Assembly: GCA_036490515.1 (NCBI GenBank)
Contig: DASXDU010000014.1
Coordinates: forward strand, 71,659 to 135,658
Reading direction: 5' to 3'
Length of the DNA stretch: 64,000 bases
Source: Palsa-1150 sp036490515
GTDB lineage: Bacteria; Myxococcota_A; Polyangia; Polyangiales; Polyangiaceae
Both the position numbers and the translations under genes were made by a program. The notes beneath the pieces are model-generated. The model was not told the DNA's origin. It was given only the letters and a program-made list of their open reading frames with translations, and made no database searches. This document shows positions 25,635 to 33,660 of the stretch, one piece after another (position 1 is the stretch's first letter; every line of letters begins with the position of its first letter).

Positions 25635-27776
25635 TCAATCGCCCGGGTTGAACATGATCGGGTAGACGACCGTGACCATGCCGCCCTCGGGCTGCGGGAA
25701 CGAGAGGTTTCCGAACCCGCGAACGACGCACTGCACGACGCTCGAATCCGGGATGTCGCTGCCGCCGTCGGCAGTCATGCCGACCGCACCGCTGCGATCG
25801 ATGACGAACTTGACCGTCACGCGCCCCTGGAGGTTCGGGTTGTTGCGCAGGCCGTTCTCGTAGCAGAGGCGGAAGCGCCCGAAGTTCTGGCGGACGATGC
25901 GCTGGATGACCTCCGCCGGAAGGCGCCCGTTGACGCTGGTCGCACCCTCGCGGATACGCGGTGCCTTCACCTGGTGACCGCCGCCGAGCCGACCGCGCCC
26001 GCTGCCGATGCCTTGCCCGGTGCCCGTGCCGGCGCCGTGACCGAGGCCGCCGAAGTTGCCGAGGCCGATGCCCTCGCCGCGACCGCCGCCACCTTCGCCG
26101 ACGCCCGAGAGACCGAGGCCGCCGGCGCCGAACGAGTCGCCGATGGTGTCGCCGAACATGTTGCCGCGCGCGCTCTTCTCGTCCTGGCCGGACGATTCCT
26201 CGCGACCCCACGGAGCGGTGGGGGCGTTGGGATCGCCGCCGCCCATCGTCGAGATGAGGCCGATCATGCCGAACTGCGCGGCCTCCTGAAGGGCGGCCTG
26301 CTTCGCGAGGTGCGGGTCCGGATTGTCTTTGGGCCCCTGGACTCCGTACTTGTGACCGGTGTCCTTCGTGTTGGGGTTGCCCATCGACCCCTCTTCGCCC
26401 TTGGCGCGGGTGCCGGTGCCGCCTTCCTTCTGGTCGTTGGCGGTGTCGGGCGTCGGGTCGTCGCGCTGCTCTTGCTCGCGCTCTGCGGCGGCGTTGAGCA
26501 GCTTCTGCATCATGAGGATCTGATCGCGATCGATCGCCTCGCTGTCGTCACCCCGCATGCTGGGCATGAAGAAGGCGAAGACGGCGACGAGCCCCATGTG
26601 CAGGAGGAACGAGAGGCCCGTGTAGAGGAACGCCGCCGGCTCGGTCGTCGCGAGGAAGCCGACCGGAACGCGCTTGCCCGCGTTGACGGCGCTCACCTGG
26701 AAGACGAGCGAGCTCCCGTCGAGCTCCATGCGGGCCTTGGCGCCCGCCGGCAGCTCGTACTCGTACGCGCCGCTCATCTCCGTCGAAGGGTGCGCCCGCC
26801 CCGAAGAGATGAGGTCCGCGAGGCTGACCTTCCCCTGGCCGTGGATGTCGACGTACCCGCGCGAGCGCGGGAGAATGACGAGGGACGCTCCGAGGCCGCG
26901 CGAGACGACGATGGGGGCGCGCGTCGTGCCGAGCGTCTCGCTCGGGATGAAGTAGTCGCACGAGACCTTGTCGCCGAGCTCCTCGCCCACGTAGAACGAT
27001 CGCGGCGGCGTCAGGTGGGAGACGTGCAGGACGTTCGAGTCCCACATGATCATCACCTCGATCGCCGAGAGGTGCGCGATCTCCACTTCGTCCGGGCTGA
27101 CGTCGGGGCCGCTCTTCACCATCGAGTACGTGAAGCCGGCGCCGCCGCCATCCATCGATGGCTCGATGCCGAGGCCGACCCCCGTTGCCGCCTGCGGCGC
27201 AGCCTGCGCGACGAACGGCGCCGACGGCGCGGCGAACGGCGTGGCCGCGGCCGTCGCGGGCGACGCGAAGGGATTGGAGCCAGCAAACGGGTTGGCCGCG
27301 GCCGGGGCGGCGGCGAAGGGGTTTGCGCCACCGAACGGATTGGCCGGAGGGCTGCTCGCGGGACCGCTCGGAGGAGGTGGGGCCACGGCCGGCTCGGGCG
27401 GCGCGAAGCCTACCGCCGGTGTGGGGGCGGCCACTGCAGGGGGGGAGGCGGTCGCCGGCTCGGCGTTCTCGAGCACGATGAGCGTCGAGCCGATCTGGAT
27501 CTGATCGCTCGGGCGGATCTTGCACTTGTTGACGCGCTGGCCGTTGACGAGCGTGCCCGGCTCGTTTCCGAGGTCGATGAGCGTGATGTCCTGGGGCGAG
27601 GCCACCTCGATCACCGCGTGCATGCGCGACGCGAGCTCGTCGTCCACGCGCAGGTGGCTGCGGGGATCCTTGCCCACCTTCACGATGTCCTGCGCGATCG
27701 TGTCGCGCCGGACGAGCTGGTCGCCCTGATACAGCGCGAACGTGAGCGCGACCTTCGCCTTGCCCTGGCTATCCAT
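25635..27776 (-). CDS. gltG: GltG-like envelope-spanning protein: FHA domain, one membrane span, AgmX/PglI (TonB-like) C-terminal domain
   Basis: A 713-residue protein. Residues ~20-105 form an FHA domain (VKVGKDPRSHLRV, SRMHAVIEV, NEPGTLVNG), a cytoplasmic phosphothreonine reader; ~105-200 is Pro/Ala-rich; ~200-360 a beta-rich domain; one transmembrane helix lies at about 380-405 (FLYTGLSFLLHMGLVAVFAFF); a Gly-rich periplasmic arm follows (about 530-600), and residues ~612-713 are the AgmX/PglI-type tail (LPAEVIQRIVRQNFGRFRLC and VTVKFVIDRSGAV), a TonB_C-like fold. FHA plus span plus TonB-like tail is the architecture of Myxococcus GltG, which links the inner-membrane motor to periplasmic Glt proteins. 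The paralogous NfsG is the alternative. GAGG precedes the ATG; an intrinsic terminator follows the stop. The gene starts 60 bases after the gltF-position gene. Confidence 0.8.
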   Translation of the reverse strand: MDSQGKAKVALTFALYQGDQLVRRDTIAQDIVKVGKDPRSHLRVDDELASRMHAVIEVASPQDITLIDLGNEPGTLVNGQRVNKCKIRPSDQIQIGSTLIVLENAEPATASPPAVAAPTPAVGFAPPEPAVAPPPPSGPASSPPANPFGGANPFAAAPAAANPFAGSNPFASPATAAATPFAAPSAPFVAQAAPQAATGVGLGIEPSMDGGGAGFTYSMVKSGPDVSPDEVEIAHLSAIEVMIMWDSNVLHVSHLTPPRSFYVGEELGDKVSCDYFIPSETLGTTRAPIVVSRGLGASLVILPRSRGYVDIHGQGKVSLADLISSGRAHPSTEMSGAYEYELPAGAKARMELDGSSLVFQVSAVNAGKRVPVGFLATTEPAAFLYTGLSFLLHMGLVAVFAFFMPSMRGDDSEAIDRDQILMMQKLLNAAAEREQEQRDDPTPDTANDQKEGGTGTRAKGEEGSMGNPNTKDTGHKYGVQGPKDNPDPHLAKQAALQEAAQFGMIGLISTMGGGDPNAPTAPWGREESSGQDEKSARGNMFGDTIGDSFGAGGLGLSGVGEGGGGRGEGIGLGNFGGLGHGAGTGTGQGIGSGRGRLGGGHQVKAPRIREGATSVNGRLPAEVIQRIVRQNFGRFRLCYENGLRNNPNLQGRVTVKFVIDRSGAVGMTADGGSDIPDSSVVQCVVRGFGNLSFPQPEGGMVTVVYPIMFNPGD

Positions 27777-27836
27777 CGAATACCTCTACGCGCACAGTGG
27801 CGCGACAATGGCTTCTGCCGACGACGGCAGCGTGCG

Positions 27837-28142
27837 TCAGATGTTCTCGACCGACTTCAGCATCTCCGGCACGAACGACGTGCGAGGCCGGATGAGCGTC
27901 GTGCGCACCGGCCCGGGACGGACCCGAATCGTGGCGTCGGCCGGCCCGAAACCGCCCGCGCTCAGCGGGTCGTCCTCGAACTTGTACCCGTAATCCCCGC
28001 CGTTCCCGGCGTCCTTTCCAGCTGCCGCGCCACCGGCCGCCGGCGCCGCGTCCTGCGCGAACGACGAGGCCGAGAAGAGCACTAGAGAGGCCGCGACGAG
28101 CCCGCCGAAGACCCACTTGTTCGTCCGCTTCGCCCTCGACAT
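27837..28142 (-). CDS. Small exported protein at the gltF position
   Basis: A 101-residue protein with a basic N terminus, a hydrophobic segment (about 11-27) and a clean signal peptidase site at SSFA-QDA. The mature 70 residues are Ala/Gly-rich, then a conserved-looking block FEDDPLSAGGFGPADATIRV and a C-terminal TSFVPEMLKSVENI. AAGGAG lies seven bases before the ATG. A small periplasmic or outer-membrane protein between gltE and gltG matches the place of gltF in Myxococcus; sequence alone does not let me confirm that identity. A promoter-like element 55-83 bases upstream suggests this gene opens its own gltF-gltG transcript. Confidence 0.68.
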   Translation of the reverse strand: MSRAKRTNKWVFGGLVAASLVLFSASSFAQDAAPAAGGAAAGKDAGNGGDYGYKFEDDPLSAGGFGPADATIRVRPGPVRTTLIRPRTSFVPEMLKSVENI

Positions 28143-28196
28143 GACGACACTCCTTGATGCGCTGACGATGGAATTGTCCGCTGGAATTACAGTATA

Positions 28197-28225
28197 AGTG
28201 TACGTGCCTAAGGGGGTGGGGTCAA
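28197..28225 (-). promoter_or_regulatory. Sigma-70-type promoter candidate for the gltF-gltG unit
   Basis: Reading the minus strand, TTGACC (28225-28220) and TACACT (28202-28197) are separated by exactly 17 bases; five and four of six positions match consensus. It lies in the 162-base gap after gltE and about 55 bases upstream of the small exported gene, with no other obvious signal in the gap. Confidence 0.5.
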
Positions 28226-28304
28226 CGCGTATTGCGTCACCCGGGCGTCTCGGAGTGGGCGGAACAGGAGGATAGACAGCGGGAGATACCCAAGGTTCCC
28301 GGGG

Positions 28305-29834
28305 TCAGGGCTTTCCCGAAGCCGCGGGTGCCGGGGGCGCCGCAGACCCCGCAGGGGGTGCCGCCGAGCCGCTGGCGGCCGGAGCCGCTCCACCGTTGGC
28401 GTCGCCCGACCCAGCCGGGGGAGCCGGGGGCGCGGGAGCACCCCCCGCGGGCGGCCCACCTGCCTGGAGGAAGGTCACGGTGTCGTCGATGTCCTGCATG
28501 CGCTCCTTGGCCTTCTTCACGGCGCCGTCGTACTCGGGCTTGCCTTGGGCCTTGTCCATGAAGGACTGGAAGATGTTCTTGGCCTGCTGGTACACGGCAA
28601 CGGCCTTGTCGGTGCCGCCGGCGCCCTTGGCCTTGTACTCCTGCGTGAGGATGCCCTCGTTGAAGTAGGCGTCGGGGCGGGCGCCGTCGATTTTCTTGCA
28701 CGCGTCCAGCTCGGACTGCACCGCGGCGACTTGCCGGTCGTAGTTCGAGTCGTCGATCTGTCCGCGAAGGGCGAGCGCGAGGCCGAGGTGCGCGTCGTAG
28801 TCGTTCGGGTGCATCTCGAGCGCCTTGCGGAAGGCGCCCTCCGCCTTGTCGAACCCGCGGAAGCTCAGGTTGATCCCCGCGAGGTTCATCTGCGCCTCGA
28901 AGAACTTCGGATCGAGCTGCGCGGCGGCCTGGAATTCCTTCACCGCGGTGTTCACCTGCCCGAGCTCGTTGAGGATGAGGCCCGAGGTGTTGTGGATCGG
29001 CGCGTACGTCGCGCTCTTGCGGGTCGCTTGCGAGCAAACGAGGGCCGCGAGCTCCAGCTGCTGCACGTCGCCGCGCTTCGCCATGGCGGCGTTCGTCGCG
29101 ATGGTGCGACCGATCTTGCGCCCCGGGCTCGCCTTCTTCTTCGCGCTGCCGAAGTAGTAGAGGGCGAGCTGGTTGAACGCCGGCATGTAGCCGTCGTCGA
29201 TGGCGAGCGCGCGCTGGAGGTTCAGCTTCGCGCAGTCGAAGTCCTGAAGGTCCACGTCCTTCCCCCCGGACTTGGCGTGGCAGTTGGCGCCTACCTGCTC
29301 GGAGTCGCGCTGCATCTGGAACATCGCGAGGTCGACGAGCGCGGGCACGTTCTGGAAGTTCGCGTCGGTGACCGCCTGCTCGAGCGCACTGATCGCCGCG
29401 TCGACGTTGCCGTCCGCCTTGAACTGGTAGAGCGCGAGCTGCGCGCGGGCATAGTGGAACTTCGGTTCGTCCGAGAGCGCCTGCTGGAAATGCCCCTTGG
29501 CTTCCTTGTCGTTGCCGCACCGCTGGTACGCGAGCCCGGCGTCGTAGGTCGCCTCGGGGAACTTGCCGCCCGTGTTGATCGAAGCGGCCCCCTCGAACTG
29601 GTGCGCGATGTCGGCGCAGACGGGGTCGCTCCAGTCGTTCGACTTGTCGTGCCCGTTGAACGCGTCGAGCGCCTGGTTGAAGCGGTCGAGCGCCTTCTGC
29701 TCGACCGCCGCCTTCGGCGCCACCGCGCCGCCCTTGCCGCCGATCTTCACCTCGGCGTTCGCGCCGCCGCAGCCGGCGCTCGAGCCGATGAGCCCCGCGG
29801 CGAGCGCGATGGCCAGGATCCCTGCCGTCTTCAT
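28305..29834 (-). CDS. gltE: GltE (AglT)-like TPR lipoprotein
   Basis: A 509-residue lipoprotein: signal ILAIALAAGLIGSSAGC with a lipobox cysteine near residue 22. The mature protein is a TPR solenoid (AVEQKALDRFNQALDAFNG; AKGHFQQALSDEPKFHYARAQLALYQF; AVKEFQAAAQLDPKFFEAQMNLAGI; AEGAFRKALEMHPNDYDAHLGLALAL), then a low-complexity Pro/Ala/Gly/Ser tail from about residue 455. Size, lipidation and TPR content match AglT/GltE, an outer-membrane-associated lipoprotein needed for adventurous gliding in Myxococcus. Its ATG overlaps the gltD stop (ATGA), so both are translated together. The Pro/Ala-rich tail is longer than a simple TPR cap needs and may reach toward peptidoglycan. Confidence 0.78.
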   Translation of the reverse strand: MKTAGILAIALAAGLIGSSAGCGGANAEVKIGGKGGAVAPKAAVEQKALDRFNQALDAFNGHDKSNDWSDPVCADIAHQFEGAASINTGGKFPEATYDAGLAYQRCGNDKEAKGHFQQALSDEPKFHYARAQLALYQFKADGNVDAAISALEQAVTDANFQNVPALVDLAMFQMQRDSEQVGANCHAKSGGKDVDLQDFDCAKLNLQRALAIDDGYMPAFNQLALYYFGSAKKKASPGRKIGRTIATNAAMAKRGDVQQLELAALVCSQATRKSATYAPIHNTSGLILNELGQVNTAVKEFQAAAQLDPKFFEAQMNLAGINLSFRGFDKAEGAFRKALEMHPNDYDAHLGLALALRGQIDDSNYDRQVAAVQSELDACKKIDGARPDAYFNEGILTQEYKAKGAGGTDKAVAVYQQAKNIFQSFMDKAQGKPEYDGAVKKAKERMQDIDDTVTFLQAGGPPAGGAPAPPAPPAGSGDANGGAAPAASGSAAPPAGSAAPPAPAASGKP

Positions 29835-32800
29835 CGCCGACCTCCGCGCCGGCCACCCTTCGGCGCGGCCTTGTGCTCTTCCTTCGTGTTGTTGTCCGAT
29901 TCCACGACCGTGACCTTCTCGGTCGCCGGTCCGGTCTCCACCGGGTGCCAGAGCTGGCCACCCACGATGAGGGGGGGCGGCCTGTCGTCCAGGCCGCTGT
30001 TGGACAGCGTCGGTGCGCCGCGGAGCTCGTCGACGACGTGGTATTCGGTCTTGTAGTTCTTCGCGAGCCACTTCTCGCAGTCGCGGGAGAACTCGTCGAA
30101 GTACTGGTACTTCACCGAGTCGTCGAGGCAGCGCTTGAGCGCGGGCTTCGCCTTCTCCTTCTTGATGGGCTCCGACGCCTCGTCGAGGTGCTCGAGGTAG
30201 GTCGCCTTCACCTCGTTCCACGAGAGCGTGTCACCGGTCCCGGGGACGAAGCCCTTCTTGTCCCACTCCTTGGGGTACGGAGCCCTGCGGAAGTCGTCGA
30301 CGAAGTTGCCCCACATCATGCCTGCGCGCGACGCGGCGGCGATGACCCACCGCGGAGGCGGCACCGGCTGGAGCTCGGTGACCTTCTGGTAGTCCTTGTC
30401 GATGTCCTCGATGGCGGTGCGCTTCTTCTGCACCCACGGCATCAGGGACTTGTCCATGTACTTCTTGATGTCGTCCTTCGTGCCCGGGCCCTTGTAGACG
30501 GGGAACGGGATCGAATCGACCTTGTCGTGCTTGCGCTCCTCGGCGGCGAAGAACATCGCCTCGCCGACCGCGTCGAGTGCCTTGCCGAGCTTGTGGTCGC
30601 GCGAGTCCTGGCTCTCGCCCTTGTAGGCGTCGGCGATCTTGGCCTGCGCGCCGCTGCCGTCGCCCCAGATCGTGCGGACGCGTGCGTACTCGCCCTTGGC
30701 CTGTGCGGACTTGAGGTGCGAGAGCGCCCGGGCGTACGTCGCGTGGGCCTGGACCTGGATGTCCGGTGGGGCCTTGTCGAGCGCGCCCATGGACCCGGCG
30801 AGCGCCTTGCGTGCGCTCTCCCAGTCCTCCTTGTCGGCGTAGTGGGCCCCGATGGCGAACGCGATCTGCGCCGCCTCGGTCGGCTTCGAGTTGCCGTAGT
30901 CCTTCTGGTATTCCTTCACGTCCGCGACGGCGAGGTCCTCCTGGCCGAGGCCCAGGCGCAGGACGATGGCGTCCGAGAGTCCCTTGTCCGCTTCCTTGCG
31001 GTGCGGGTTGTCGCGGGCGTAGCGCTCGTACCAGTCGGCCGCGTTGTCGTAGACGGCGATCGCCTGGTAGTTGCCGCCGATCTTGTACATCGCGTCCCTC
31101 GCGAGCTCCGTCTTGTCCATCCGGAACTGCGGGTTGAGCAGCACCATACGCGCGCGGATCGCGCTCGCGATGAGGTGGCCGGCCTGGAAGGCGCGGGCGG
31201 CGCTCTCGACGATCTCGTCGAGCTTCTCGCACTGCGGCGGCTGGTTGTTGCGGAGCTGGGTGGCGCCGTACTTCTCCCAGAGATCGAAGTAGGCCCTGCC
31301 AGCCTTCTCGAAGAGCTCGAGGGCGTTGTTGCCCCCCTTGTTGGCGTCCTCGAGGATCCTCTGCGCGTGCAGGCGCTGGATGTCGCACTGCACCTTCGTG
31401 AGGATGGTGCAGGTCTCCTCGTTCTTCGCCATCTTGTCGCCGGTACAGAACATGTCGATGAACTTCGGCACGTCCGTGATCATGTCGTCGATGCACGTGG
31501 ACCGGTTGGGCATCCCGTGGAACGTGAGGACGTTGATGCTCTCGAGGTAGAGCTGCGCTGCGTAGACGGCGGAGTCGTTGTCCGGGTGGTCGTACGCGAT
31601 CTCGCGGAAGCAGGCGCCTGCCTCCTCCCAGTGCTGGGCCTCGAAGTAGAGACGGCAGCGCGCGTACTTGACCTCGACGAGCTGCTTCTGGCCGTCCGCG
31701 TCGTTCTTGTCCGGCTGGATGTAGCAGACGTACCGGTTGAACGACTGGATCATCGCCTTCTGGTTGGGGTTCATCTCCTTCGGGCGGTACTTGTCGTCCG
31801 AGTCGTCCGCGATCTTGTGCCCGACGCCGGGCAGGTTGCCGGTGCCCTTCTTGTCGGAGCCCTTCTGGTGCTCGGCCAGGTAGATGTTCTGGTAGCAGAG
31901 CACCGCGGCGTACGCGGCGTTGGCCGCGTCGGCGCCTTTCGGGTCCTCCTGGACCACCGCGTCGAACGCGGGGCCGCAATCCGCCCACCGCTCGCGGAAG
32001 TAGAGGAGGTCGGCCATGTTGTATTTGATCTTGTAGATCGTGGGCCAGTCCTCCTTCACGAGGCGCGGAAACTCGAACTTCGAGAACTCCGTCGCGTTCC
32101 ACGTGTCGGCGACCTTCTTGTAGAGGAGGGACGCGAGGTCCATCGTCTTCGGGTCGCCGGTGCCGCGCTGCCCGCCGGTGCCGACCGCCTCGAGGTGCCA
32201 CGCCATCGCCGTCTCGGTCGCCATCGCGGCCGTGCGGTTGGCGCACTTCTGCTTCGCCTCTTCCTTGTGGTTCTCCTGCTTGTACTGGGCGTAGCGCTTG
32301 AACTGGTTGTTCAGCTCGTTGACGATCGAGACCTTGTCGCCCGACTTCATCGCCATCGTGGCTTCGGTGATGTGCGACTGGTACTCGCAGGCCTTGTCGC
32401 CCGAGTTGTCGCGGACCATGAGGTCCTTGTAGAGCGCGATCGCCTCGGGATAGTGACCGGTATCCAGGTAGTTCTGGCCCAGGTCATCCATCATCTTGAA
32501 CGTGTGATCGTTCGAGCCGGACTGGTCGCCGCTCAGGTTCTTGAAGAAGTTGTAGGCGTCGGTCGGGCTGCCCGCGAGCGCATAGACCGGGATGACGTCC
32601 TTGCGCGCGCTGTCGGCGAGCTTCGTCGCGTTCGGTAGCTGCGAGAACTGCGTGCCGAAGTCGATCGTCTTCTTGAAGGCGTCGAGCGCGTGCGGCAGGT
32701 CCCCCTGGTTCCAGAAGACGTACGCCAGCTTGTACCAGGCGTAGCCGTACACCTTGTTCTCGGGCGGCGGCTTCGCGATGACCTTGATGTAGGCCTGCTT

Positions 32801-33658
32801 GGCGGGCTCCCACTTCGTGGGGTCGCCCATCGCCTCGTTGAAGAAGAGCTCCCCGAACGCGAGGTACGCGTTCGGGATGTACTTCGAGTTGGGCGTCTTC
32901 GTGATGAGGTCGAGGTAGACGCGCCGCGCGTTCGCCGTGTCGCCCGACTGCTCGTACTCGTACGCGAGGTAGTAGTAGACCTCGTCGAGGAGCGGGTACG
33001 CCGGCGGCGGGTTGCTCGGGAAGGTCTGCGACGGCTGACCCGAGTAGTCCGTCACGAGCAGCGTGTAGTCCTTGATGGCGGCCTGGCGGGCCTTCTCCAT
33101 CGTCGTCTTGCGCGAGTTCGCGATCGCCTGCTGGCGACCGGCCTCCCTGGGGTTCTTGCCCTTGGCGGCGTCGCGCGCGACCTCGGCGACCGTCCGCTCG
33201 CGGAAGGCGGCGTTCTCGAGCTCGACGTAGTCTTCCGCCATGCGCCGGAGCAGCATCGGACGGTCCTTCGAGCGCGCCTCGGTCGCCCTGTAGAGCGACT
33301 CGAGCTGCTGGATCTCCGTGATGAGGAGGGCCAGGACGCGCTGCTTGAGGGCCGTCTGACGCTGATCGCGGATGCCCGCGAGCATCGCCACGTCGGCCGT
33401 GCCGATGCCGATGGTCTTGGTGCCCTTCTTGAGGTCCTCCACTTTTCCGTGGAACGACATCTGTGGCTGCTTGCCCTGCACGGGCTTCAGCTGCGGGCCG
33501 CCCGGGCACACGGTGAGCGCGTTCTTCGCGTTCTCCGAGATACACGCCGCGCCCGAGGACGGCGCGCTGCTGGCTTTGTCCCCTTCCGCAGCGCCCGCCG
33601 TGCCCGAAGCGACGACGAGGGCGATGACGATGCTCCACAACAACAGAACGCGATTCAT
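29831..33658 (-). CDS. gltD: GltD (AgmU)-like large periplasmic TPR protein
   Basis: A 1275-residue exported protein with signal MNRVLLLWSIVIALVVASGTAGA and many degenerate TPR hairpins along its length (for example LLDEVYYYLAYEYEQSGDTANARRVY; YAWYKLAYVFWNQGDLPHALDAFKK; SAVYAAQLYLESINVL; QIAFAIGAHYADKEDWESARKAL). The C-terminal part has a conserved-looking block with WGNFVDDFRRAPYPKEWDKKG and a charged tail. Size and location between gltC and gltE match AgmU/GltD, a periplasmic protein that decorates the gliding helix in Myxococcus. GGGAGG just upstream overlaps the gltC stop; the second of two tandem ATGs (33658) has the better spacing, the first at 33661 is possible. It overlaps gltE by four bases. 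Confidence 0.8.
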   Translation of the reverse strand: MNRVLLLWSIVIALVVASGTAGAAEGDKASSAPSSGAACISENAKNALTVCPGGPQLKPVQGKQPQMSFHGKVEDLKKGTKTIGIGTADVAMLAGIRDQRQTALKQRVLALLITEIQQLESLYRATEARSKDRPMLLRRMAEDYVELENAAFRERTVAEVARDAAKGKNPREAGRQQAIANSRKTTMEKARQAAIKDYTLLVTDYSGQPSQTFPSNPPPAYPLLDEVYYYLAYEYEQSGDTANARRVYLDLITKTPNSKYIPNAYLAFGELFFNEAMGDPTKWEPAKQAYIKVIAKPPPENKVYGYAWYKLAYVFWNQGDLPHALDAFKKTIDFGTQFSQLPNATKLADSARKDVIPVYALAGSPTDAYNFFKNLSGDQSGSNDHTFKMMDDLGQNYLDTGHYPEAIALYKDLMVRDNSGDKACEYQSHITEATMAMKSGDKVSIVNELNNQFKRYAQYKQENHKEEAKQKCANRTAAMATETAMAWHLEAVGTGGQRGTGDPKTMDLASLLYKKVADTWNATEFSKFEFPRLVKEDWPTIYKIKYNMADLLYFRERWADCGPAFDAVVQEDPKGADAANAAYAAVLCYQNIYLAEHQKGSDKKGTGNLPGVGHKIADDSDDKYRPKEMNPNQKAMIQSFNRYVCYIQPDKNDADGQKQLVEVKYARCRLYFEAQHWEEAGACFREIAYDHPDNDSAVYAAQLYLESINVLTFHGMPNRSTCIDDMITDVPKFIDMFCTGDKMAKNEETCTILTKVQCDIQRLHAQRILEDANKGGNNALELFEKAGRAYFDLWEKYGATQLRNNQPPQCEKLDEIVESAARAFQAGHLIASAIRARMVLLNPQFRMDKTELARDAMYKIGGNYQAIAVYDNAADWYERYARDNPHRKEADKGLSDAIVLRLGLGQEDLAVADVKEYQKDYGNSKPTEAAQIAFAIGAHYADKEDWESARKALAGSMGALDKAPPDIQVQAHATYARALSHLKSAQAKGEYARVRTIWGDGSGAQAKIADAYKGESQDSRDHKLGKALDAVGEAMFFAAEERKHDKVDSIPFPVYKGPGTKDDIKKYMDKSLMPWVQKKRTAIEDIDKDYQKVTELQPVPPPRWVIAAASRAGMMWGNFVDDFRRAPYPKEWDKKGFVPGTGDTLSWNEVKATYLEHLDEASEPIKKEKAKPALKRCLDDSVKYQYFDEFSRDCEKWLAKNYKTEYHVVDELRGAPTLSNSGLDDRPPPLIVGGQLWHPVETGPATEKVTVVESDNNTKEEHKAAPKGGRRGGRR

Positions 33659-33660
33659 CA

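Noticed and set aside
27360..27500. Pro/Ala-rich repeats of gltG resembling a tandem DNA repeat
   Set aside because: Irregular low-complexity linker coding, not a true tandem repeat.
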